Below are positions 34,825 to 42,518 of a stretch of DNA of 64,000 nucleotides, in pieces. The notes under the pieces are model-generated. The model did not search any database, was not told the origin of the DNA, and worked only from the letters and a program-made list of their open reading frames with translations. Each line of letters begins with the position of its first letter. Position 1 is the first letter of the stretch. Both the position numbers and the translations under genes were made by a program. This stretch comes from Bacillota bacterium. Its GTDB lineage: Bacteria > Bacillota > UBA4882 > UBA8346. The stretch is from positions 1-64,000 of the forward strand of contig JAEWZY010000015.1 in assembly GCA_023394955.1 (NCBI GenBank), written 5' to 3'.

Positions 34825-34854
34825 GAAATAGCACAGAGATATCTGTGCTATTTC
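34825..34854. terminator. Perfect 13-bp hairpin in the divergent region
   Basis: GAAATAGCACAGA-GATA-TCTGTGCTATTTC is followed on the plus strand by CTTTTATTT and on the minus strand by TAAAAAG. It looks most like a plus-strand terminator, yet no plus-strand gene precedes it. A smaller hairpin, ACAATCT-CTTTAC-AGATTGT, follows at 34873-34892. Confidence 0.5.
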
Positions 34855-34955
34855 CTTTTATTTGAATGTTTTACAATCTCTTTACAGATTGTTCATACGC
34901 CTTAAATAACTTTCTGTTATTATCTGATCAAACACTACCTCCTTTCCTTTTTTTA

Positions 34956-34987
34956 AAGCCCGGCTAAGTCCGGGCTTCCTGTTTTTT
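34956..34987 (+). terminator. Terminator-like hairpin with U run upstream of the flippase gene
   Basis: AAGCCCGG-CTAAGT-CCGGGCTT followed by CCTGTTTTTT on the plus strand. With the hairpin at 34825-34854 this gives two plus-strand terminators in a region with no plus-strand gene before them, so a short RNA or leader is possible. Confidence 0.6.
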
Positions 34988-35002
34988 ACCATTAACCATT
35001 AT

Positions 35003-35054
35003 AAGATAAGTGGCAATAACTTAATTGTTTAATTTATTCCAATTTACTTATCTT
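35003..35054. repeat. 9-bp inverted repeat before the flippase promoter
   Basis: AAGATAAGT (35003-35011) and ACTTATCTT (35046-35054) are exact inverted copies 34 bases apart, ending 9 bases before the -35 element of the next promoter. They could be two half-operators or a hairpin. Confidence 0.4.
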
Positions 35055-35063
35055 GTTTAATCC

Positions 35064-35093
35064 TTGACATATTCGGCCTCTTTCCACCATAAA
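35064..35093 (+). promoter_or_regulatory. Promoter of the flippase gene
   Basis: Perfect -35 TTGACA (35064-35069), 18-base spacer, then a weak -10 CATAAA (35088-35093). The TTG start codon follows 24 bases later. Confidence 0.5.
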
Positions 35094-35116
35094 AATCCTA
35101 TGATGGGGGGAAGAAT

Positions 35117-36484
35117 TTGAAGAAACGTCCCAATCTGATCAATTTCTTTTATTTAGTAGGCTCCGGTTTGATTATTCAATTATCCGGTTCAATCTACCGT
35201 ATTTGGTTGGCGCGTAAGATAGGGCCGGAAAGTTTAGGAATCATGCAAATGGTTTACCCGGTTTACCGTTTACTTAGCGGCATGGCCACCCTTGGCCTGC
35301 CCATGGCTTTAACCAAGTGGGTCTCGGAATATCTCGGGTCCAAAGAGTATCCCGAAATTATCTCTCTCCGTGAATGGGCGGCAAGGATAGTTTTAATCGG
35401 CGCTGTCATTGCCGGAATTTTTTTGATAATCTTTACTCCTTTCCTAAGCCAATTCATCTTTACCGACCCTAGGGTCAGGGAAGCTTTATTAGTCATCGCT
35501 CTGGCGATACCTTTCTCATCATTATCAGCGATTTATCGCGGCTACTTTCAAGGATTTTCCAATACTGCCCCGACTGCTGTTTCCGAAATTACCGAACAAT
35601 TCTCCGAAGTTGGAGTTACTTGTCTATTAGTATCTGTTGTTGCTCCCTTTCTCTCTTTTTCTACTTACACCTATCCCTTGGTTGGTTTAACCTTTGGTGA
35701 AATCGTCTGTTTGATCACATTATTTTTCTTTTTAAAACGGCAAAACATCATCAAGTCCGGCAATAGCGCCGCTATCCCCAAACCGGAAATCTTTGGCTAT
35801 TCCTGGCCCCTCTTGTTTAACCAAATAGTAACCGCAGCCAGTCTAGCCAGCGAAGGAGTGATCATCCCGCTCATGTTGATCCGGGCCGGATACTCAACCC
35901 AGATAAGTACCGGCCTCTTTGGACAGTTAACGGGTATGGCCGAACCGGTGGCCTATTTCCCTTTAATCTTAATGTCCCCTTTAGCGAGTGTTCTTTCGCC
36001 CCAAATTAGCGCCACCTTTAAATCAGGCTCGCTTTACAAAATCAGACGCAAAATTTCCCGGTTTTATCTGATTAGCGCCGTTATCTGCCTGGTTGGATAC
36101 TTGGCTATTCTTTTATCAGCCGCTCCCCTGGCCAGGTTTCTCTATGGCGAATCGGTAGCCGTCCCGATTCGTCTCATCAAGATTTTAGTAGTGGGTTTAC
36201 CTTTTACCGGCATTTCCATTCTTAACATTACCATGCTGGCTGCCGTAGGAGCTACCGATAAAATACTTTATCTTAGTCTTTGGGTGGCGGGATTAAAAGC
36301 CTTTTTGATTTATAGCTTAACGCCAATCTTTGGAATTTACGGCTCAGCTTGGGCCATTAATATCATCCAGATCTTTATCGGTATGGCCAGTCTAAAGGAA
36401 CTATGGCCGTTTCTGCCGAAATCCGGCGGAGTATTCCTCCCCAAATGGCTGCCGCCGTTCCGCTACCGAGCGGAACACCGTTGA
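35117..36484 (+). CDS. MurJ/SpoVB-type lipid flippase (polysaccharide biosynthesis family)
   Basis: 455-residue integral membrane protein of the MVF/MATE-like superfamily with about 12-14 hydrophobic segments. Stage V sporulation B-like patterns are GSGLIIQLSGSIYRIWLARKIG, GMATLGLPMALTKWVSEY and SAIYRGYFQG. It probably moves lipid-linked cell-wall precursors across the membrane. The start is TTG after GGGGGGAAG. The last 110 bases overlap the 3' end of the convergent PBP gene; both reading frames carry family sequence up to that region. Having SpoVB-like sequence does not prove that the organism sporulates. Confidence 0.9.
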   Translation: MKKRPNLINFFYLVGSGLIIQLSGSIYRIWLARKIGPESLGIMQMVYPVYRLLSGMATLGLPMALTKWVSEYLGSKEYPEIISLREWAARIVLIGAVIAGIFLIIFTPFLSQFIFTDPRVREALLVIALAIPFSSLSAIYRGYFQGFSNTAPTAVSEITEQFSEVGVTCLLVSVVAPFLSFSTYTYPLVGLTFGEIVCLITLFFFLKRQNIIKSGNSAAIPKPEIFGYSWPLLFNQIVTAASLASEGVIIPLMLIRAGYSTQISTGLFGQLTGMAEPVAYFPLILMSPLASVLSPQISATFKSGSLYKIRRKISRFYLISAVICLVGYLAILLSAAPLARFLYGESVAVPIRLIKILVVGLPFTGISILNITMLAAVGATDKILYLSLWVAGLKAFLIYSLTPIFGIYGSAWAINIIQIFIGMASLKELWPFLPKSGGVFLPKWLPPFRYRAEHR

Positions 36485-38270
36485 CCAATAACGGTTGATC
36501 GGAGCGATCATTGCCAATCCAAACGCCGGTCAAATAATCGGGAGTATAACCGATGAACCACCCGTTGGTATTGCGGTTAGTAGTTCCTGTTTTTCCGGCG
36601 GCCTTAATCCCAATATTGGCCCGGGTTCCAGTCCCCCGCGTAATGACCCCTTCCATCATCGAGGTTAAATCTAAAGCTGTTTCCGGATTAATCACCGTCT
36701 CTTGAATCATTCGATCCTGATAAATCAATTTACCGGAGCTGTCATAAACCCGAAAAATTCCATAAGGCCGCGAACGTATTCCTTGATTGGCCAGAGAGGA
36801 ATAAGCCCCGGTTAATTCGAGTAAGGTAACTCCCTTAGTCAATCCTCCTAGGGCTAAAGGCGCCGGGCCAAGATCGTTTCTTTCCCCTTCGGCCACTAAA
36901 CTTGCTAGACCCATCCGTTGGGTTAGGGTATATACATTACCCGGGCCTAGCCTTTCAACCAACTGGACGGCAATGGTATTGACCGATTCTTCCAGAGCGG
37001 TCCGGAGAGTAATCTCGCCCCGGTATTTGTTATCATAATTTTGGGGCCGCCACGGTTGTCCGTTAACAATCACTTCAATCGGTTGATCGACCATTACAGT
37101 TTCCGGTCGATACCCTGCCTCCAAGGCTGTGGCAAATAAAAAGGGTTTAATGGCCGAACCCGGTTGCCGGTAAATTTCAAAAGCCCGATTCACTTGAGCG
37201 GAATTATACCGCCGCCCTCCAACCAAAGCCAAAATCTCGCCGGTAGTTGGTTTTATTACTACTGCCGCCCCCTGCGGCTGGACGACTCCCCATTTATCAG
37301 GGTCGGAGGTTGGTAAGCTTACTAAGCTATCTTCCGCGGCTGCTTGAACCCGCCGGTCCATGGTTGTATAAATACTCAAACCGGCGCTGCGTAAATAGCT
37401 TTCGCTATATTTTGTTTTCTCTTTTAATACCGCTAATATATAGTCGGTAAAATAAGCTCCCACATAGGTCGATCCCGGCCGTTCCAAACTGTTAACCGGC
37501 TCCCGGCTTAATCTTTCAACTTCGGCTCGGTCTAAATACTCATGCTTTAGCATTAAATTGAGAATTAGGTTGCGTCGCTTCAAGGCAGCCTCGGGATTGC
37601 GGAAGGGTGAATAATATTCCGGACTCTTTGCTAAAGCGGCAATCATAGCGGATTCCGCGGTATTGAGTTCCCGGACCGGCTTGCCGAAATAGACTTCGGC
37701 GGCGCCTTGCGCCCCCCAAGTCCCATGCCCGAAATAGATGCTGTTTAAGTAGAACTCCAAGATCTGCTCTTTACTATACTGTTGTTCAATCCGGATCGCA
37801 TATGCCATTTCAAAAATTTTACGAAAGAACAGCTTTTCCTGGGTGAAGAATAAATTTTTAACCAACTGTTGGGTAATGGTGCTCCCGCCTTGAACCTTCT
37901 TACCGGCTTTAATGTCTTGGTAGACAGCCCGTAAAACACCGCGAAAATCGATCCCTTTATGTTGATAAAATCGATAATCCTCGGTAGCGATTAACGCATT
38001 TTGCAGATCTTTAGGAATCTGCTTCAGCGGGGCCCATAAACGGGTTTTCGCATAGAGGGTGGCAATGGGTTCTCCGTCCCGGTCATACACAGTAGTCGCG
38101 ATTTTACTTTTTTCTAATTCGGAACGTAAATCCAACCTCCAAACCAATGGGTTAAAAAAAACCAGCACGATTATACCGAAACCGGCTAACAATGCCAACC
38201 CGATTACGAACCGGAGAAAAGCCCGTCCCCTTTTTTTTCTCGCATAGATATTCCTTTTAGATTTGGCCAT
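36375..38270 (-). CDS. Class A penicillin-binding protein (PBP1A type), second copy
   Basis: 631-residue bifunctional peptidoglycan synthase. A basic N-terminus (KSKRNIYARKKRGRAF) and membrane anchor come first, then GT51 with ALIATEDYRFYQHKG and GGSTITQQLVK, then transpeptidase motifs PGSAIKPF, SVN and KTGTT. The C-terminus is short (ends WPYR), without the long tail of the other copy. ATG at 38270 with GGTGAG upstream is preferred to 38285. Its 3' end runs 110 bases into the convergent flippase gene. Confidence 0.94.
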   Translation of the reverse strand: MAKSKRNIYARKKRGRAFLRFVIGLALLAGFGIIVLVFFNPLVWRLDLRSELEKSKIATTVYDRDGEPIATLYAKTRLWAPLKQIPKDLQNALIATEDYRFYQHKGIDFRGVLRAVYQDIKAGKKVQGGSTITQQLVKNLFFTQEKLFFRKIFEMAYAIRIEQQYSKEQILEFYLNSIYFGHGTWGAQGAAEVYFGKPVRELNTAESAMIAALAKSPEYYSPFRNPEAALKRRNLILNLMLKHEYLDRAEVERLSREPVNSLERPGSTYVGAYFTDYILAVLKEKTKYSESYLRSAGLSIYTTMDRRVQAAAEDSLVSLPTSDPDKWGVVQPQGAAVVIKPTTGEILALVGGRRYNSAQVNRAFEIYRQPGSAIKPFLFATALEAGYRPETVMVDQPIEVIVNGQPWRPQNYDNKYRGEITLRTALEESVNTIAVQLVERLGPGNVYTLTQRMGLASLVAEGERNDLGPAPLALGGLTKGVTLLELTGAYSSLANQGIRSRPYGIFRVYDSSGKLIYQDRMIQETVINPETALDLTSMMEGVITRGTGTRANIGIKAAGKTGTTNRNTNGWFIGYTPDYLTGVWIGNDRSDQPLLVNGVPLGSGTAAAIWGGILRRISAETAIVPLDWPYR

Positions 38271-38382
38271 TATTTGCTCACCCATTTTAGGTTGAGCCTT
38301 GTCGTGCTAATCAATACTATCTGGTTGACATTAGAAAAATTTTACGGCACAATAAATAAAATACCATTATTGAGGGAAAAGA

Positions 38383-39273
38383 ATGAGAAAAGCCTTGTTT
38401 ATTTACAATTCCAAGTCCGGCAAAAATCAACTTCAAGGGCCGGTCGGGATTATGAACTATCTTAGAGCAAAGGGTATTGAGACTAATGCCTTTTACCTAT
38501 CGGGGAAGGATGATGAAGAACGTCTGAGCGATACTCTAAACCGGGAACATTTTGATCTAACGGTGACTTCCGGCGGTGACGGGACAATCAACTTTGCGAT
38601 CAACGTTTTAGTTAAACACGATCATAAAATACCGATAGGTATTATTCCCGCCGGGACCTGCAACGATTTAGCCCGCAACTTAAAAATTCCGCTTAATCAA
38701 AAAAAAGCCGTTGATCTGATAGCAGCAGGCGAAACCACTACCATCGATATCGGCCTGGTTAACGAGGGGATCTGTTTTATGAGTAGTTGCAGCGGAGGAC
38801 TTTTTTCGGATATTTCCTATAAGACTGAAGGCGCCCTAAAGAAACACTTTGGCCCTTTAGCCTATTATTTTAGGGGAGTCGAGGAGTTATCCCGGATTAC
38901 TCCCTTTACCTTGTCTGTAAAAACCCAATCTACTGCCTTCAAGGATGATCTTTTACTTTTTTTCATTTTAAACGGCCCCAATGTGGCCGGTTTGTCGAAT
39001 CTGGTCAAAGAGGCGGACCCAGCCGACGGCCTGCTTCATTTGGTCTTGATTAAAAAGTGTTCCATGGTTGACCTGGCCGGTTTGTTCGTTAAAATTCTCA
39101 AAGATCTTTCCTTACGTGATAGCGATAAGGTTAGGATCATCTCCGCTGCTGAATTCCAATTAGAAAGTGAACTGGAGATCCCGTTAAGCGTTGATGGGGA
39201 AAAGAGTGGAACTCTTCCGGCAAATCTAGCTGTAGTCCCCAAAAAATTAACTGTCTTTTCCACAATGGGATAA
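38383..39273 (+). CDS. Diacylglycerol kinase-like lipid kinase (YegS/BmrU family)
   Basis: 296-residue cytoplasmic/peripheral lipid kinase of the DAGK catalytic family. The nucleotide-binding motif VTSGGDGTINFAINVL is followed by GIIPAGTCNDLARNLKIP and, near the C-terminus, SVDGE. It would phosphorylate diacylglycerol or a related lipid from ATP. ATG follows GAGGG. It stands alone between the PBP gene and the convergent peptidase gene; a link to phospholipid recycling during envelope synthesis is inference. Confidence 0.92.
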   Translation: MRKALFIYNSKSGKNQLQGPVGIMNYLRAKGIETNAFYLSGKDDEERLSDTLNREHFDLTVTSGGDGTINFAINVLVKHDHKIPIGIIPAGTCNDLARNLKIPLNQKKAVDLIAAGETTTIDIGLVNEGICFMSSCSGGLFSDISYKTEGALKKHFGPLAYYFRGVEELSRITPFTLSVKTQSTAFKDDLLLFFILNGPNVAGLSNLVKEADPADGLLHLVLIKKCSMVDLAGLFVKILKDLSLRDSDKVRIISAAEFQLESELEIPLSVDGEKSGTLPANLAVVPKKLTVFSTMG

Positions 39274-39303
39274 TTCCCTAGACAATACTTAAGTGGCGGA
39301 CGA

Positions 39304-40221
39304 CTACTCCGTAGCCGTCTCCGGTTTCGAAAAATCCCATTCAAGCGAGCGTTCCAAAAACAATGCCGGATCAACCGACACTTCATCTATTTTAAAAGTC
39401 AGATGTAAATGCGGCCCCGTTGACAAGCCGGTCGAACCAACCTTACCCAAGACCGAACCTTTCTCAATCAACTCCCCTTGCTTAACCGCGATCGCCGAAA
39501 GATGACAATAGCTGGTAAAAAGGTTTAAGCCATGGTGAAGCATGACTGTAAGGCCGGTCACATGCAAATTGCCGGCGTAAACCACCCTCCCCCGGTTGAC
39601 TGCCAGAACCGGGGTCCCCGATGGACTAACGATATCCAATCCCGAATGGCGGCCATTGTCAATATCATTCACATAGCGGATCCGTCCAAAGCCCGTCGAA
39701 ATCCGCCCTTTTACCGGCCAGATAAAAGGCCCTTCCCATAGAGGGAGCGTTCCGGTTTGGATCGCTTCCAACCGGCTTTGGGTAGTTATTTTAGCATCGG
39801 ATTGGGTGTTAGCATTGCTAAGTATTTCTTTTCTGGTCGTTTCCGAAACATAGACCCTACTTTCGGGAAATTTTCGTTCGATAATTTTAATTGGAAAAGA
39901 CTTCGTCCAACTAAAAGCGGTTGCTTTAGCCAAGACTGAAACTTGATCTTCACCGGGAGTATTATAGTAGGATACCGGTAAAAAACCGATGAATTCATCA
40001 TTTTCATTTTTCCATAGTTCTCTAGCGCTTTCTCTGAAATATACCCGCACCAATGCGGCGCCGGGAGCTTTAACTTTTATTTGGATGAAATCCCCCGGTC
40101 TCAGTTTCTCCGAACTGAACCGAACTTCCGGTTCCTTCGGATCGGCCATTACCAAAGAGGATGACACTAATAGCATCAGGACCAACAACGCCTTGCAAAA
40201 CATCCGCATCTGAACTACCAT
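39304..40221 (-). CDS. M23 family metallopeptidase (LytM/NlpD-like), exported
   Basis: 305-residue exported protein. Signal peptide (about 1-27), a beta-rich N-terminal domain (30-115) and a C-terminal M23 domain: zinc ligands in GRHSGLDI and GPHLHLTF, with SYCHLSAI between. The active residues are all present, so it should cut peptidoglycan cross-bridges rather than be a degenerate activator. The N-terminal domain may limit access or bind a partner. It diverges from the riboswitch-controlled OmpA-like gene. Confidence 0.92.
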   Translation of the reverse strand: MVVQMRMFCKALLVLMLLVSSSLVMADPKEPEVRFSSEKLRPGDFIQIKVKAPGAALVRVYFRESARELWKNENDEFIGFLPVSYYNTPGEDQVSVLAKATAFSWTKSFPIKIIERKFPESRVYVSETTRKEILSNANTQSDAKITTQSRLEAIQTGTLPLWEGPFIWPVKGRISTGFGRIRYVNDIDNGRHSGLDIVSPSGTPVLAVNRGRVVYAGNLHVTGLTVMLHHGLNLFTSYCHLSAIAVKQGELIEKGSVLGKVGSTGLSTGPHLHLTFKIDEVSVDPALFLERSLEWDFSKPETATE

Positions 40222-40278
40222 CCATTCCGTTAAAATTTAAAGCTCCTACCTGATAAATACTCCGCCGATTAAGTATTT

Positions 40279-40362
40279 AACCGCTAATACACGGGAATTA
40301 ACCCTAATTAATCTCTGCTATCCGAAGATTTTATTCGCGTTTATCAGTGTTCATTAGCGGTT
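40279..40362. repeat. Degenerate inverted-repeat intergenic element
   Basis: AACCGCTAAT (40279-40288) and ATTAGCGGTT (40353-40362) are exact inverted copies bounding 64 bases built from loosely repeated words (CACGGGAATTAAC, CTAATTAATC, TTATTCGCGTTTAT). It resembles the imperfect palindromic intergenic repeats seen in many bacterial genomes. No coding potential is seen. Confidence 0.4.
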
Positions 40363-40491
40363 CCGGTGATTTCAAAATTTTTATCCTTATTCTATCTTCT
40401 ATTCTGTCTTTTAATTATAAGATTCGAACACCCATACTCCGAAATCTTTTTTTCCAGCAATTATAAACTATTACATATTTTATGGTCGGGC

Positions 40492-40497
40492 TATAAT
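40492..40497 (+). promoter_or_regulatory. -10 element upstream of the c-di-AMP riboswitch
   Basis: A perfect TATAAT lies 9 bases before the conserved 5' end of the aptamer, right for a transcription start near 40503. The -35 region (TATTAC at 17 bases) is weak. Confidence 0.5.
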
Positions 40498-40505
40498 TAA
40501 ACATA

Positions 40506-40732
40506 ACCGCTTAATCTCAGATTTTATCAACTAATTAGGTAATCGGAGAACGGGGGAACCATCTTTAGGGGTGAATCACAATTTATAACGGTCTGTATTG
40601 TCCTATTCTCCAAATTGAAATATTTGTTAAGTTTTGAAACTATCGGGTAATACCTTCGTTATAGTGAAGGGTTACTCTTTGATCCTAACCCGTCAGCTAA
40701 TCCCGGCAGCGTCTAAGAAAGGAGGTAATGAC
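40506..40732 (+). ncRNA. c-di-AMP riboswitch (ydaO/yuaA class)
   Basis: The conserved blocks of the class appear in order: CCGCTTAATCT at the 5' end, GAACGGGGGAACC (40548-40560), TTAGGGGTGAATC (40565-40577), then CCTAACCCGTCAGCTAATCC and GGCAGCGT (40684-40712), and AAGAAAGGAGG at the 3' end. This class normally turns genes off when c-di-AMP is high and controls cell-wall and ion-transport genes. Here it precedes the OmpA-like gene. The variable middle (40580-40680) contains a hairpin. Confidence 0.9.
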
Positions 40733-40747
40733 TTAAATTCATTCTTG

Positions 40748-40780
40748 ACCATGGATTCGGCCATGGTTATTCTCATATGA
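40748..40780 (+). terminator. Expression-platform hairpin of the riboswitch
   Basis: ACCATGG-ATTCGG-CCATGGT is a perfect 7-bp stem 15 bases after the aptamer. The following TATTCTCATATGATTTT is only moderately T-rich, so it would be a weak terminator or part of another control device. Confidence 0.5.
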
Positions 40781-40822
40781 TTTTAGACTAATTTACTTAA
40801 AAAACTGCAACGGAGGAACAAA

Positions 40823-42148
40823 ATGGAGAAATTAATTGCCTTAGCGGCAATCGCTCTTTTTTTCTTAGTTACCCCGACCCCGGAAATTACATCATATACT
40901 CCGGTCCAAGGTTTGAACAATGAAGTTATTAATATGACCATTGACGGCGGGAAGTTCGACCAGTCGGCGGTGGTCCAATTGTCCCGCCCCGGCGAGCCTG
41001 ACATTTACGCCTCTGAAGTTAAGATTGAGTCCGAGAAGAAGATCACCTGTAAATTTGATTTGAAAGGCAAAACCAGCGGCAAATGGGATCTGATTGTCAC
41101 CAATACCGATCGTCTGACTAAACGGGGAAAAAAGGATTCAATCTCCCAAGGTTTCAACATTGAATACCCGGCGCCGGCGGTTAAAAGTATCAATCCGGGG
41201 CAGGGAATGAATTCCGGCATCATCAAAATTAACGATCTTTCCGGAGCCAACTTCCGGGCCGGGGCTTCGGTTATGTTAAGCAATGATCAGATGGAAATCG
41301 GCGCTTCACAGGTTGAGTTGATATCCAATAATAAATTGAAATGCCAATTCAACCTCTCCAATGCCGAAATCGGAACCTACAATGTCAAAGTTGTCAATGA
41401 CGATGGTAAGGCCGGTGTTCTGCCTAACGCGTTTGTAGTCCAAGGCCCTCCGCCTCCAAAAGTGGTCCGGCCGGAAATCACCGCAATTACTCCAGACCGT
41501 GGTTTTAATAATGGTTATGTCCTGACCACTATCACCGGGGCCAATTTCGAATCGAAAGCCGCCGTCAAATTGGTCGGCCCCGGCCCGGTGGAGCTTCCGG
41601 GACTCAATGTCAAACTGGAGTCCTCCTCGCAAATCGTCTGTTTCTTTGATATCAAGGACCAACCGGTTGGGAAGTATCACGTGGAAGTTACCAATCCCAG
41701 CGGACAAAAAGCGATCTTGGCCAATGCTTTTACTGTTGAGCTCATGGATGTCTCGGCCATTAAGTTAAATAGTTCGCTTAAGCCAATTTTCTTTGATTTA
41801 GACAAAGATACCCTCAAATCCGGGGATACCGACCGGTTGGACTCCAACTTGAAAACCCTAAGCGCCAACCCGAAGTTATTCATTTTATTGGGAGGACACG
41901 CTGATGAACGGGGCAGCATCAAGTATAATTTGGACCTATCCGCCCGGCGGGCTGAAAACATCAAAAAATATTTGGTCGGTAAAGGAATCGACCCCGGCCG
42001 GATTACCATTTATGCCTATGGCAAAGGCCATCCCGCGAAGCAGGGCCATGATGAATCAGCCTGGCGCTATAACCGCAGAGTGGATGTGATGGTCTGGGAA
42101 GAACCTCCCACCCGGGACCTGGGGTTAAAGGGAATTAAGATGGAATGA
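40823..42148 (+). CDS. OmpA/Pal-like peptidoglycan-binding protein with three IPT/TIG-like repeats
   Basis: 441-residue exported protein. A short hydrophobic N-terminus (residues 3-17) is followed by three repeats of about 90 residues, each starting like ITSYTPVQGLNN, VKSINPGQGMNS or ITAITPDRGFNN and typical of IPT/TIG Ig-like folds. A C-terminal OmpA domain (about 325-425) has LGGHADERGS, YNLDLSARRAENIKKYL and WRYNRRVDV, including the Asp and Arg that bind diaminopimelate. OmpA domains tether outer membranes or motors to the wall. Preceded by GGAGG and the riboswitch; no lipobox seen. Confidence 0.88.
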   Translation: MEKLIALAAIALFFLVTPTPEITSYTPVQGLNNEVINMTIDGGKFDQSAVVQLSRPGEPDIYASEVKIESEKKITCKFDLKGKTSGKWDLIVTNTDRLTKRGKKDSISQGFNIEYPAPAVKSINPGQGMNSGIIKINDLSGANFRAGASVMLSNDQMEIGASQVELISNNKLKCQFNLSNAEIGTYNVKVVNDDGKAGVLPNAFVVQGPPPPKVVRPEITAITPDRGFNNGYVLTTITGANFESKAAVKLVGPGPVELPGLNVKLESSSQIVCFFDIKDQPVGKYHVEVTNPSGQKAILANAFTVELMDVSAIKLNSSLKPIFFDLDKDTLKSGDTDRLDSNLKTLSANPKLFILLGGHADERGSIKYNLDLSARRAENIKKYLVGKGIDPGRITIYAYGKGHPAKQGHDESAWRYNRRVDVMVWEEPPTRDLGLKGIKME

Positions 42149-42193
42149 GCAGTAACTGTTAGGCTGATGATTTGCCGACCTAAAAACCGCCTC

Positions 42194-42239
42194 GCCCCTC
42201 TCCGCGAACGGAACCGACTTTGAATGTTTGGAGAGGGGC
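42194..42239 (+). terminator. Terminator-like hairpin after the OmpA-like gene
   Basis: GCCCCTCTCC (42194-42203) and GGAGAGGGGC (42230-42239) form a perfect 10-bp stem with a 26-base loop, followed by GGCTTGTTCTATTT. The T run is interrupted, but position and strength fit the end of this transcript. Confidence 0.6.
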
Positions 42240-42297
42240 GGCTTGTTCTATTTGTGGTTCTAGTTACTTATATATGTTGGTATTTTCTTCCCAAAGA

Positions 42298-42327
42298 ACA
42301 CGGACTGCCTTTTTAGGCAGTCCGTGT
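42298..42327 (-). terminator. Strong hairpin between convergent genes
   Basis: ACACGGACTGCCT and AGGCAGTCCGTGT form a perfect 13-bp stem with a TTTT loop. On the minus strand TTCTTT follows, so it most likely ends the flavodoxin/ferredoxin transcript. It may also back up the plus-strand terminator. Confidence 0.7.
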
Positions 42328-42337
42328 CCAATCCGTC

Positions 42338-42493
42338 TTACTGCTTATCCTTGATCCCAAATTCTTTCCAGGATTCTTTCTCCATTTCCAGCTTGACCGC
42401 TTTTTTAGCTTCCCGGTACAAAACTTCCCGCTCTTTCATCTTCTCATCCAGGGACGGATTTAAGGATTCCAGCGGTGAAAAAAACCGGGTCAT
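42338..42493 (-). CDS. Small charged protein after the EFR1 gene
   Basis: A 51-codon frame (start MTRFFSPLESL, end GIKDKQ) begins 25 bases after the EFR1 stop and ends just before the hairpin terminator, so it would be on the same transcript. It is rich in Lys/Glu, with a helical middle (KMKEREVLYREAKKAV). Only AGG, directly adjacent, precedes the ATG, so translation may depend on coupling; the frame stays open upstream to an overlap with the EFR1 end. The family is not recognised. Confidence 0.5.
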   Translation of the reverse strand: MTRFFSPLESLNPSLDEKMKEREVLYREAKKAVKLEMEKESWKEFGIKDKQ

Positions 42494-42518
42494 CCTGGTA
42501 ATCGGCGTAACCGCAAAA

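Noticed and set aside
34882..34935. 17-residue leader peptide (GTG start after AGGAGG, minus strand) upstream of the NMT1-type binding protein
   Set aside because: Only 2 bases separate the AGGAGG from GTG, too short for normal initiation; no run of a single amino acid that would suggest attenuation.
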